Shown: piece after piece, positions 1 to 6,015 of the stretch
Position numbering within the stretch: the first letter of the stretch is position 1
Layout: every line of letters starts with the position of its first letter
Source of the DNA: Beijerinckiaceae bacterium
Lineage (GTDB): Bacteria; Pseudomonadota; Alphaproteobacteria; Rhizobiales; Beijerinckiaceae
Direction of reading: 5' to 3'
Length of the DNA stretch: 6,305 nt
NCBI GenBank assembly: GCA_022702195.1
Contig: JAKONB010000083.1
Coordinates: forward strand, 1-6,305
The notes under the pieces: generated by a model
Told to the model about the DNA's origin: nothing
Databases searched by the model: none
What the model saw: only the letters and a program-made list of their open reading frames with translations
Program-made: the position numbers and the translations under genes

Positions 1-1230
1 CTCGGATTCAGTTCGGGCCTGCCCTTCCTCCTCGTCTACGTGACGCAATCGGCGTGGCTGTCAGACGCCAAGGTGCCGATCGGCATCCTCGGGCTGATGA
101 GCGAACTCACCCTCGCCTACAAGTTCAAGTTCGTCTGGGCGCCGTTCCTCGACCGCTACGACGCCCCGGTCTTCGGCCGGCTTCTCGGCCGCCGCCGGAG
201 CTGGATCGTCGTCTCGCAGCTCGCTGTGATGGCGACGCTGGCCGGCATCGCCTTCGGCGACCCGGCCCATTGGCTGGCCTGGACGATCGTCTTCTCCCTG
301 GCGCTGGGCTTTGCCGGCGCCACCCAGGACGTGGTGATCGACGGCTGGCGCATCACCGTGGCGCCGCCCGAGCGCCAGGCGCTCATGTCGTCCTGGTCCG
401 AGGTGGGCTGGCGCCTGGGCACCTTCGCGGCCGGCGCCGGGGCGCTCTACCTGTCCGACGCCTTTGGCTGGCGCGCTGCCTACCTGTGCATGGCCGCCCT
501 GATGCTGCCCGGTCTGATCGCCGCCCTCCTGGCCCCCGAGCCCGAATCCGACCGCCACGCGCGCCACGACCATCCGGGCTTCGTCGAGACCGTGGCGGCG
601 CCGATCCGCGACCTCGTGCACCGTCTCGGGCCGATGGCGATCCCGACCCTGCTGCTGGTGGCCGGGTTCCGGATGCCCGGCTACGTGTCGAGCGCCATGG
701 CGTTGCCGCTGTTCAAGAGTCTGGATTACTCGAACACCGACATCGCTACGGTCACCAAGCTGTTCGGCTTCGCCGTGGCCCTCGGCGGCACTTTCCTGGC
801 GAGCTTCATCGTGCCGCGGATCGGCCTGATGGCGAGCCTGTTGGTCGGCACCGTCTTCGGCTCGGCCTCGCATCTCAGCCTCGCCTATCTGGCCGTCTAC
901 GGCGGTCATGGCGGAGATGCGTTCTGGACCTTCGCGGTCACGGTGAGCATCGACAGCTTCGCCTACGCCTTCGCCTCCATCGTGCTGATCACCTTCATGT
1001 CGACCCTGGTGGCCACCGAGCACGCGGCCAGCCAATACGCGCTGCTGACCTCCCTCTGCGCCCTGCCGGGCAGCCTGCTCGCCGGAACCTCGGGCTTCGT
1101 CATCGCGGATATCGGCTTCGCGTGGTTCTTCGTCGGCACCGCGCTGATCGGTGTCCCCGTGGCGATCCTGTGCGCCTATGTCTGGCGGGTCGGATTGCCG
1201 CCGGCCGCCCGAGCGCCGGACGGCGCCTGA
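1..1230 (+). CDS. AmpG/RhtX-like MFS permease (5' end cut off by window)
   Basis: An inner-membrane permease of the major facilitator superfamily resembling the AmpG (PAT) family, which imports muropeptides; related single-polypeptide permeases such as RhtX and FptX import ferric siderophores. The frame is open from base 1, giving 409 visible residues. The first GTG (base 40) is not the start, because the upstream codons already read as the AmpG-type motif 'GFSSGLPFLL'. AmpG-like proteins usually have a little over 400 residues, so only a short N-terminus should be missing. Seen: loop motif 'KFVWAPFLDRY' followed by 'GRRRSW' (about residues 43-68), 'ATQDVVIDGWR' (107-117), many hydrophobic helices, a central loop with three closely spaced His residues near residue 185, and 'QYALLTSLCALPG' near the C-terminus. 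It lies upstream of a DUF2946 gene and a TonB receptor on the same strand, which makes a role in importing the receptor's substrate plausible. Family confidence is high; the substrate is unknown. Confidence 0.88.
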   Translation, partial: LGFSSGLPFLLVYVTQSAWLSDAKVPIGILGLMSELTLAYKFKFVWAPFLDRYDAPVFGRLLGRRRSWIVVSQLAVMATLAGIAFGDPAHWLAWTIVFSLALGFAGATQDVVIDGWRITVAPPERQALMSSWSEVGWRLGTFAAGAGALYLSDAFGWRAAYLCMAALMLPGLIAALLAPEPESDRHARHDHPGFVETVAAPIRDLVHRLGPMAIPTLLLVAGFRMPGYVSSAMALPLFKSLDYSNTDIATVTKLFGFAVALGGTFLASFIVPRIGLMASLLVGTVFGSASHLSLAYLAVYGGHGGDAFWTFAVTVSIDSFAYAFASIVLITFMSTLVATEHAASQYALLTSLCALPGSLLAGTSGFVIADIGFAWFFVGTALIGVPVAILCAYVWRVGLPPAARAPDGA

Positions 1231-1245
1231 GCCCGGAGGGAAACG

Positions 1246-1259
1246 CCGGAGCGCTCCGG
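1246..1259. repeat. 14-bp perfect palindrome downstream of the permease gene
   Basis: CCGGAGCGCTCCGG is a perfect 14-bp palindrome starting 16 bases after the permease stop codon. As RNA it could fold into a 5-bp stem with a 4-base loop. A second small inverted repeat, GCGCC/GGCGC (1213-1217 and 1222-1226), sits just before the stop codon. No T-run follows, so an intrinsic terminator is doubtful. It could equally be a regulator-binding site for the downstream genes, or chance in GC-rich DNA. Confidence 0.4.
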
Positions 1260-1319
1260 AGACGAGCGCGGCATTCCGGGGACACCGGACGCGAAAGCGG
1301 CTTTGCCGGCCCCCGGCCA

Positions 1320-1347
1320 TTGACGCGAGGAGAAGCGTCGCCATACG
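1320..1347 (+). promoter_or_regulatory. Possible weak promoter before the DUF2946 gene
   Basis: TTGACG at 1320-1325 matches five of six bases of the sigma-70 type -35 element. After a 16-base spacer, CATACG at 1342-1347 matches only three of six -10 positions. If used, transcription would begin within a few bases of the ATG at 1356, giving an almost leaderless message that bypasses the Shine-Dalgarno-like sequence at 1327-1335. The match is weak and could be chance. It would let the DUF2946 and receptor genes be expressed separately from the permease. Confidence 0.22.
1322..1339 (+). promoter_or_regulatory. Small hairpin with Shine-Dalgarno-like loop
   Basis: GACGC (1322-1326) and GCGTC (1335-1339) form a 5-bp inverted repeat around the 8-base loop GAGGAGAA, the best Shine-Dalgarno-like sequence before the DUF2946 gene. 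The GAGGAG core ends 23 bases before ATG 1356, too far for ordinary initiation there, and I see no in-frame ATG or GTG start nearer to it. A weaker AGGG (1350-1353) is 8 bases before the in-frame ATG at 1362. The hairpin is real as sequence; any regulatory role is inferred. Confidence 0.3.
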
Positions 1348-1355
1348 CCAGGGCC

Positions 1356-1730
1356 ATGCGTATGCGGCGGCCCAGTTGGAGCGTTTGCCGCGCGGTCATT
1401 GCCGTGGCCGCGCTGTACGCGGTCGCGCTCCAAGCCCTGTTCGGCGGCCTGATCGGCCTTCGCATGCTCGATCCGGCCCATACCCTCTGCCTGCAGGAGA
1501 GCGACACCGGGCAGAACGAGACCGGCCAGACCCCGCCCCTCCACCATCACCTCTCCTGCTGCACCGCCGCGCAGATCGCGCCCGCCCTCGACGTGCCCGT
1601 CCTCGCATCGGCCGCCATCGCCTGGCCGGCCCGCGCGGTCGCCCGTACCGTGTGGCGCCCCGAGATCGTCGCCGCGCCCCGTGCCCCCCCCGGCATCAGT
1701 GCCGGTCCCCGAGCGCCCCCCGTCGCCTGA
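1356..1730 (+). CDS. DUF2946-type small membrane protein
   Basis: A 124-residue protein (or 122 from the second in-frame ATG at 1362, which has AGGG 8 bases upstream and may be the true start). The function of this family is unknown. Seen: a basic N-terminus (MRMRRPSW), one hydrophobic signal-anchor or signal-peptide segment at about residues 11-36, Cys45, and a cluster 'HHHLSCC' at residues 63-69 that could bind a metal. An Ala/Pro-rich tail ends in 'RAPPVA', which I associate with alphaproteobacterial DUF2946 proteins. The His/Cys part should lie in the periplasm. From family knowledge, DUF2946 genes often sit beside TonB receptors and copper-handling genes. The same frame stays open far upstream through the permease gene, but that part is a GC-rich shadow. 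The TonB receptor starts 43 bases downstream, so the two are probably co-transcribed. A run of eight C (1684-1691) lies in the C-terminal coding part. Confidence 0.72.
   Translation: MRMRRPSWSVCRAVIAVAALYAVALQALFGGLIGLRMLDPAHTLCLQESDTGQNETGQTPPLHHHLSCCTAAQIAPALDVPVLASAAIAWPARAVARTVWRPEIVAAPRAPPGISAGPRAPPVA
1684..1691 (+). repeat. C8 homopolymer inside the DUF2946 gene
   Basis: Eight consecutive C residues lie in codons for the Pro-rich tail of the DUF2946 protein, after the His/Cys motif. Loss of one C would shift reading into a frame ending at the TGA at 1732-1734; gain of one C would read on past the receptor start and stop at 1868-1870. Either change spares the His/Cys core and alters only the tail. 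Such tracts are prone to replication slippage and to sequencing error. Confidence 0.9.
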
Positions 1731-1773
1731 TTGATCGCCGGTTCCCCGATCTCTCAGACCACGGACCCATGCC

Positions 1774-4083
1774 ATGTACCCCGTCACCCGGGCGGCCCTG
1801 TGCGGCGCCCTGTCCCTGCTGCCATTCGCGCCGCCCTGCATTGCCGCCCAAGGCGACGGAGATGCCGTGATCCTCTCGGAGATCAGCGTATCCGGCGACG
1901 GCTCCGGGCCGCGCCCGGCGACCATCCCCTTCGGCGTCGCGGCGCCGCCGGGTTCGGCTCCCAGCGTCATCGAGCACCCCGTCGGGCAGATCGTGTCCAG
2001 CGTCGGGCGCGACAGCACCGTCACAGACCGGCCAGCCACCAATATCGGTTCGGTGCTGCTCAACAGTCCGGGCGTCACCGTACGCCAGGGCAACGGCGCC
2101 CGCGACGTGATCATCTCGATCCGCGGCAACAATGCCCGCTCCACCGGCATCACCAAGAACACCGTGGTGCTGGAGGACGGGTTCATCCTCACCCAGCCGG
2201 ACGGCGCCTCGCGCTTCGATCTGGTCGATCCGCGCGCCTATGGCCGCATCGACGTGTTCCGCGGGCCGCAATCGGCCCTGTTCGGCAATTACGCCACCGG
2301 CGGGGCGCTGGCCTTCCGCACCCGGACGGGCCGCGAGATCGCCGGCTACGAGATCGGCACCGATGCGGGCAGCTTCGGCTATCTCAGCAATTATTTCACC
2401 GTGGGCGGCGTCAGCGGCCCGGTGGAGATCAGCCTGTTCGCCAGCGACGCCCGCGCCAACGGCTACCAGGACCATAGCTCCTACGACACTCAGACCGTCA
2501 ACCTGCTGGCGAGCTACACCCCGACGCCCGACCACCGCTTCACCCTCAAGGTGATCAACAATCAGGTCCAGGCGGACCTGCCGGCCCGGTCCTCGCTGAA
2601 TCAGTTCCGGATCAATCCGTATCAGCGCGGCTGCGCGGCTGCGGCCACGGCCGCACCGGGCTGCACCCTCACCAACCTCTTCGTCAACGGCGCCTTCGGA
2701 CCGACGGTGGGGTTGACCGGCGACCAGGCCGCCTTCGGCCGCAACGACCGGCGCACCATCGCGGCCCTGCGCTGGGAGCACGACATCGACGCGCAGACCA
2801 CTTGGCGCACGCAACTCGGCTTCGATGAGCGCAACTTCAATCAGCCGTTCTACACCACCTCGTCACGCGGCTCGTATCCGTCCTGGAATTTCCTCACCGA
2901 CCTGACCCAGCGCTACGACCTGTTCGGGATGCCGGCGGTGGGCTACGTGGCACTGGCCTACAACACCATCGACAACCACATCACCACCTACAACCGCGCC
3001 CCCTATGGCGGCCCCACGCTCGGCGCGCTGATCGGCAACCAGGTGGCGGTGCAGTCGAATCTCGGCGGGCGTGCCCGCACCGAGGTGGCGCTCTCCGAGC
3101 AATGGACCGGCGTGGTCGGCATCAGCGCCGAGAACACCCGCATCACCGGCCGCAACGACGCCTATGCCTATTCGGCGGCCGGCCGCACCACCACCGTGGC
3201 CGATGCGAACCGGAGCTTCCTCAACGTCGCGCCGGAACTCGCCCTGGTCTACCGGCCGAGCATCGAATGGACCCTGCGCGGTCGGGTCGCCACCGGCTAC
3301 ACCACCCCGGCGGCGAGCAACCTGTTCGTCACCGCCGCCGGCCTGCCCGGCAACAACACCGCGCTCCAGACCCAGGAGAATCTGGGTTTCGACCTCGGCG
3401 CCGACTGGACCCCGGTGGAGAACCTGCGCCTCTCGGTGACCGGCTTCTACGAGTTCTTCCGCAACGAACTCGTCTCGCAATCCCCCGGCGCGGGCTTGCA
3501 GAGCTACACCTTCAACGCGCCCGCCTCCGAGCATCGCGGCATCGAGGTCGGGGCCGACTGGGCCTTCGCCCCGGGGTGGCGGGCGGTGGCCGCCTATACG
3601 TTCGACGACCAGATCTACACACGCTACGTCGAGCAGCTCAGCGCCGGTGCCTTCTCGTCGCGCTTCGACCGGGCCGGCAAGGCGATTCCGGGCGTGCCCG
3701 CCAACCAGCTCCTCGCCCGGATCGGCTACGACCAGCTCACCGGACCGCTGGCTGGGCTCGGCGGCTATGTCGAGACCGTGTTCCAGGACGGCTTCTACCT
3801 CGACAACGCCAATCAGCTGAAGGCGCCCGGCTACGCCATCGTCAACGCCAACCTCCACTACGCCACGGACCTGCCGGGCGGCTACGCCAAGCGGCTCACT
3901 CTCTATGCCGAGGTCCGCAACGTCTTCGACACGACCTACGCCGTCTCGGCGCAGAACCTCGCCAACTCGCTCAGCGCCACCACCGGCCTCCAGAACGGGG
4001 GGGGCGTGCTGGCCGGCACCACCGGCTCGATCTATGCGGGCGCGCCGCGCAACGTCGTGGGGGGCCTGAAACTGTCGTTCTGA
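1774..4083 (+). CDS. TonB-dependent outer-membrane receptor
   Basis: A complete 769-residue receptor that imports a scarce substrate across the outer membrane using TonB-ExbB-ExbD energy. The start is fixed: an in-frame TGA lies at 1732-1734 and ATG 1774 is the first start codon after it, although no good ribosome-binding site precedes it. Seen: signal peptide about 1-25 (cleavage near 'CIAA'), a TonB-box-like stretch 'ILSEISVSG' at 33-41, and a plug domain from about 70 to 190 with 'VRQGNGARD', 'SIRG' and 'RGPQSALFGNYATGG' (163-177). A large barrel follows with many alternating aromatic strands, and the C-terminus ends in Phe ('GGLKLSF'), the usual outer-membrane assembly signal. Cys287 and Cys297 could form a disulfide in an extracellular loop. 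The family covers siderophore, haem, cobalamin, copper and lanthanide uptake; nothing visible fixes the substrate. The upstream DUF2946 gene hints at metal or metal-chelate uptake. An eight-G run near the 3' end could cause frameshifts. Confidence 0.95.
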   Translation: MYPVTRAALCGALSLLPFAPPCIAAQGDGDAVILSEISVSGDGSGPRPATIPFGVAAPPGSAPSVIEHPVGQIVSSVGRDSTVTDRPATNIGSVLLNSPGVTVRQGNGARDVIISIRGNNARSTGITKNTVVLEDGFILTQPDGASRFDLVDPRAYGRIDVFRGPQSALFGNYATGGALAFRTRTGREIAGYEIGTDAGSFGYLSNYFTVGGVSGPVEISLFASDARANGYQDHSSYDTQTVNLLASYTPTPDHRFTLKVINNQVQADLPARSSLNQFRINPYQRGCAAAATAAPGCTLTNLFVNGAFGPTVGLTGDQAAFGRNDRRTIAALRWEHDIDAQTTWRTQLGFDERNFNQPFYTTSSRGSYPSWNFLTDLTQRYDLFGMPAVGYVALAYNTIDNHITTYNRAPYGGPTLGALIGNQVAVQSNLGGRARTEVALSEQWTGVVGISAENTRITGRNDAYAYSAAGRTTTVADANRSFLNVAPELALVYRPSIEWTLRGRVATGYTTPAASNLFVTAAGLPGNNTALQTQENLGFDLGADWTPVENLRLSVTGFYEFFRNELVSQSPGAGLQSYTFNAPASEHRGIEVGADWAFAPGWRAVAAYTFDDQIYTRYVEQLSAGAFSSRFDRAGKAIPGVPANQLLARIGYDQLTGPLAGLGGYVETVFQDGFYLDNANQLKAPGYAIVNANLHYATDLPGGYAKRLTLYAEVRNVFDTTYAVSAQNLANSLSATTGLQNGGGVLAGTTGSIYAGAPRNVVGGLKLSF
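3997..4004 (+). repeat. G8 homopolymer near the 3' end of the TonB receptor gene
   Basis: Eight consecutive G residues fall in codons for 'NGGG' about 26 residues before the receptor's C-terminus. Loss of one G would lead to a TGA at about 4067 in the new frame; gain of one G would run past the normal stop to 4286. Both would remove the last beta strand and the terminal Phe needed for barrel assembly. This is a classical slippage-prone arrangement, but also a common site of assembly error. Confidence 0.9.
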
Positions 4084-4099
4084 ACGTCTCCGGCGAAAC

Positions 4100-4129
4100 T
4101 CTCGCTGCGCGGTCCTGCTTCCAGCGAGA
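4100..4129. terminator. Inverted repeat between convergent genes, possible bidirectional terminator
   Basis: TCTCGCTG (4100-4107) and CAGCGAGA (4122-4129) form a perfect 8-bp stem with a 14-base loop, in the 84 bases between the stop codons of the TonB receptor and the LysR gene. GTCTC (4086-4090) and GAGAC (4126-4130) offer an alternative pairing. The position between two convergent genes suits a shared terminator. No T-run follows on either strand, so it would be an atypical intrinsic terminator or a 3'-end-protecting structure. Confidence 0.45.
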
Positions 4130-4160
4130 CACAGTGGGGATCGGGCGCTTCGTGAGGCAC

Positions 4161-4172
4161 TCTGAGCTCAGA
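4161..4172. repeat. 12-bp palindrome over the LysR stop codon
   Basis: TCTGAGCTCAGA is a perfect 12-bp palindrome spanning the stop codon of the LysR gene (4168-4170). It may add to 3'-end structure together with the inverted repeat at 4100-4129, or be chance. Confidence 0.3.
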
Positions 4173-5058
4173 TCGCCAGCGCATCGCGCTCGGCGTGGAG
4201 ATGCGCGATCAGGCGCTCCGCGAGGCGGCCCGGCGGCCGTCCAAGCGGGCGGATCAGCACCGTCTCGATGGGGATTCGGGGGGTGAACGGCCGCAGCACG
4301 ATGGGCAGGCCGGTCAGCTCCCGCGCCGGGAGCGGATCGACGATGGCGAGCCCAAGCCCCTCGGCCACAAGGCCGCAGCGGGCGGCGGTGTACTGGGCCA
4401 TCAAGGCGAAGCGCGGCGCGAGACCGTCTTGTGCGAACGCGGCCTCCACCGCCTGCTGGAACTGGCCCGGCGCCCCGGCGACGAGGGTCTCGCCCGCCAG
4501 ATCCGCGATCCCGATCCTCCGCCGGGACGCGAGGGGGTGGCGGCGCGGCAGGGCGCAGACCGCATCGAGCGTGAGGAACGGCTCGGCCATCGCCCCCGCA
4601 TAACCGGCGCGGGGCCGCACCAGGCCGAGATCGCACTGGCCCGAAGCGACCCAGGACCAGATCGTCTCGGGGGCCGGCACATGGACCGCGATCCGCACGC
4701 CGGGGCACTCGGCGCTCCACCGCCGGATCGCCCGCGGCAGCAGGCGCGAGGCGAGGGAAGGCTGGCACGCCACCCGCAACGGTCCGGTGCCGAGCTCGCG
4801 GATCGCCCGCGCGGCCTCGCGCAGATGGTCGAGCCCCGCATAGCTCCGCTCGACCTCGCGGGCGAAGGCCTCGCCCTCCTGGGTCGGCATGGCACTCCCC
4901 TGCCCGCGCACGAACAGGGGGAAGCCGAGTTCGGCCTCAAGCTGCGCGATGGCGCGGCTCACATGCGGCTGGCCGATGCCCAGGGCGGCGGCGGCGCGCG
5001 TCATTCCGCCGTGGCGCAGCACCGCGCGAAACAGATCGAGATGAGCCGGATTCATCAT
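4168..5058 (-). CDS. LysR-family transcriptional regulator
   Basis: A 296-residue cytoplasmic DNA-binding regulator of typical LysR length. Seen: an N-terminal winged helix-turn-helix with the classical spacing, 'MTRAAAALGIGQPHVSRAI' at residues 19-37 and 'LEAELGFPLFVR' at 40-51. A linker helix runs to about residue 90, then a periplasmic-binding-protein-like effector domain follows from about 93 to 290. The N-terminus resembles regulators of the NocR/OccR type that respond to opines or amino acids; this is a resemblance only and the effector is unknown. The gene begins with two ATG codons. The one at 5055 has GAGG 4 bases upstream, better spaced than the one at 5058, so the true start may be a single residue shorter. 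It is divergent from the EamA transporter gene, which by the usual LysR layout is its likely target, and it probably represses itself. Confidence 0.93.
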   Translation of the reverse strand: MMNPAHLDLFRAVLRHGGMTRAAAALGIGQPHVSRAIAQLEAELGFPLFVRGQGSAMPTQEGEAFAREVERSYAGLDHLREAARAIRELGTGPLRVACQPSLASRLLPRAIRRWSAECPGVRIAVHVPAPETIWSWVASGQCDLGLVRPRAGYAGAMAEPFLTLDAVCALPRRHPLASRRRIGIADLAGETLVAGAPGQFQQAVEAAFAQDGLAPRFALMAQYTAARCGLVAEGLGLAIVDPLPARELTGLPIVLRPFTPRIPIETVLIRPLGRPPGRLAERLIAHLHAERDALAI

Positions 5059-5102
5059 GCCTCATCTGCATGAAAACAGAGCGATCAGGCATTTGACGGC
5101 AT
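5057..5102. promoter_or_regulatory. Candidate LysR operator array between lysR-type gene and EamA gene
   Basis: The short divergent region contains ATGCC at 5057-5061 (overlapping the LysR start codon) and GGCAT at 5088-5092 and 5098-5102. The first two, extended to ATGCCT/AGGCAT, form an inverted repeat. The last two are a direct repeat spaced by 10 bp, one helical turn. Between them TCATCTGCATGAA (5062-5074) fits the LysR consensus T-N11-A and has inner arms TCAT/ATGA. Arrays of half-sites here are what a LysR regulator of a divergent target would need. Binding is inferred. Confidence 0.4.
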
Positions 5103-5122
5103 GGCGCCACGGTGGTTGTCAA
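5093..5122 (+). promoter_or_regulatory. Possible -35 element and TTGAC/GTCAA dyad before the EamA gene
   Basis: TTGACG at 5093-5098 matches five of six -35 bases. No good -10 hexamer follows; the nearest, GTCAAT at 5118-5123, is weak and 19 bases away. TTGAC (5093-5097) and GTCAA (5118-5122) also form a 5-bp inverted repeat enclosing the 8-bp palindrome TGGCGCCA (5102-5109). A poor -10 would suit an activator-dependent promoter. If transcription starts near 5128, the upstream ATG at 5101 would lie outside the message, favouring the start at 5155. Confidence 0.25.
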
Positions 5123-5154
5123 TCTCGCGGGAACGGGATGGGGAACAGGGCGCG

Positions 5155-6015
5155 ATGCGGCGGACCAATGCGGGATGGATCAGCGGGCTTATCGGGGTGA
5201 TCATCTTCAGCGCCTCGCTGCCGGCCACCCGCGTCGCGGTGGGCGGCTTCACGCCGCTGTTCCTCACCTCCGCGCGCGCGGTCATCGCCGCCCTTCTCGG
5301 CGCCGTGCTGCTGCTCGGCTTCCGTGAGAAGCGCCCCGAACGGCGTGACCTCGTCCCGCTCACCATCGTCGCGCTGGGCGTGGTGATCGGGTTTCCGCTG
5401 CTCACCGCCCTCGCCCTGCAGCACATCACTTCGGCGCATTCCATCGTGTTCATCGGGCTCCTGCCGCTCGCCACGGCTCTCTTCGGGGTGATCCGCGGTG
5501 GCGAACGGCCCAAACCGGCCTTCTGGCTGTTTTCCGGCCTCGGCAGCGCGGTGGTGGCGGGCTTCGCCCTGTGGCAGAGCGGTGCCGCCTCGGCGACGGG
5601 CGACCTCCTGATGGTCGCCGCCATCCTGGTCTGCGGGCTCGGCTATGCCGAGGGGGCGACCCTGTCGCGGCGGCTCGGCGGCTGGCAGGTGATCTCCTGG
5701 GCGTTGGTCCTGGCCCTGCCGGTGATGGCCGGGCTCGCCCTGGCGACCCGGCCCGCGGCCTGGACCGGCATCGGCCTGGCGGCCTGGGCCGGCCTTGCTT
5801 ATGTCTCCGTCTTCAGCATGCTGGTGGGCTTCGTGTTCTGGTATCGCGGGCTGGCCTTGGGCGGAATCGCCGGGGTCGGCCAGCTCCAATTGCTCCAGCC
5901 CTTCTTCGGTCTGGCGCTGGCGGGCCTGCTCCTCCACGAGCCGGTGGCCGCCGGCATGCTGGTGGTGACGGGTCTCGTCGTCCTCTGCGTGGCGGGGGCC
6001 AAGCGCTATGCCTGA
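5155..6015 (+). CDS. EamA-family DMT transporter
   Basis: An inner-membrane transporter of the drug/metabolite transporter superfamily; members export amino acids, metabolites or drugs, and the substrate here is unknown. From ATG 5155 it has 286 residues, close to the usual length of about 290-300. An in-frame ATG at 5101 would add 18 polar residues unlike the family's N-terminus. ATG 5155 is preceded by AGGG at 5147-5150 and leads directly into the first helix ('WISGLIGVIIFSASLPATRVA'), so I prefer it. Two EamA repeats are visible, about 8-135 and 147-283, each with about five hydrophobic helices. Seen within them are 'PLFLTSARAVIAALL' in the first and 'LQLLQPFFGLALAGLLLHEP' in the second, the conserved repeat end. 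It is divergent from a LysR gene, its probable regulator, and overlaps the next transporter gene by 8 bases. Confidence 0.9.
   Translation: MRRTNAGWISGLIGVIIFSASLPATRVAVGGFTPLFLTSARAVIAALLGAVLLLGFREKRPERRDLVPLTIVALGVVIGFPLLTALALQHITSAHSIVFIGLLPLATALFGVIRGGERPKPAFWLFSGLGSAVVAGFALWQSGAASATGDLLMVAAILVCGLGYAEGATLSRRLGGWQVISWALVLALPVMAGLALATRPAAWTGIGLAAWAGLAYVSVFSMLVGFVFWYRGLALGGIAGVGQLQLLQPFFGLALAGLLLHEPVAAGMLVVTGLVVLCVAGAKRYA

Noticed and set aside
40..42. GTG at 40 as the start of the permease
   Set aside because: The codons before it already encode the family's N-terminal helix motif, so the gene begins outside the window.
54..1355. Long open frame running through the permease gene into the DUF2946 gene, suggesting a 558-residue fusion protein
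   Set aside because: The part before 1356 is Arg/Pro/Gly-rich low-complexity sequence in another frame of a well-recognised permease gene. Only the C-terminal 124 residues look like a real protein.
61..2192. Long minus-strand open frames opposite the permease, DUF2946 gene and receptor start
   Set aside because: Composition is Arg/Gly/Ala/Asp/His-rich with no recognisable domain, and each lies opposite a convincing gene; typical of GC-rich DNA with few stop codons.
1696..3858. Minus-strand open frames of 372 and 331 residues opposite the TonB receptor
   Set aside because: They mirror the receptor codons, show no family motif or plausible hydrophobic pattern, and the opposite strand encodes a complete, well-defined receptor.
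1774..4083. Identifying the receptor as a lanthanide receptor such as LutH or a copper receptor such as OprC
   Set aside because: No lut or lanM neighbours and no diagnostic metal-site motif are visible; assignment would need a tree of receptor sequences.
3102..4286. Plus-strand 394-residue frame overlapping the end of the receptor
   Set aside because: Arg/Pro-rich shadow frame without domain features; relevant only as the frame that a +1 change in the G8 tract would enter.
4195..5073. Plus-strand 292-residue frame opposite the LysR gene
   Set aside because: Arg/Gly/His-rich shadow of a clear LysR-family gene.
5101..5154. ATG 5101 as the start of the EamA transporter
   Set aside because: It adds 18 polar, charged residues before the first helix, overlaps the candidate promoter and operator, and lacks a ribosome-binding site; ATG 5155 fits family length and has AGGG upstream.
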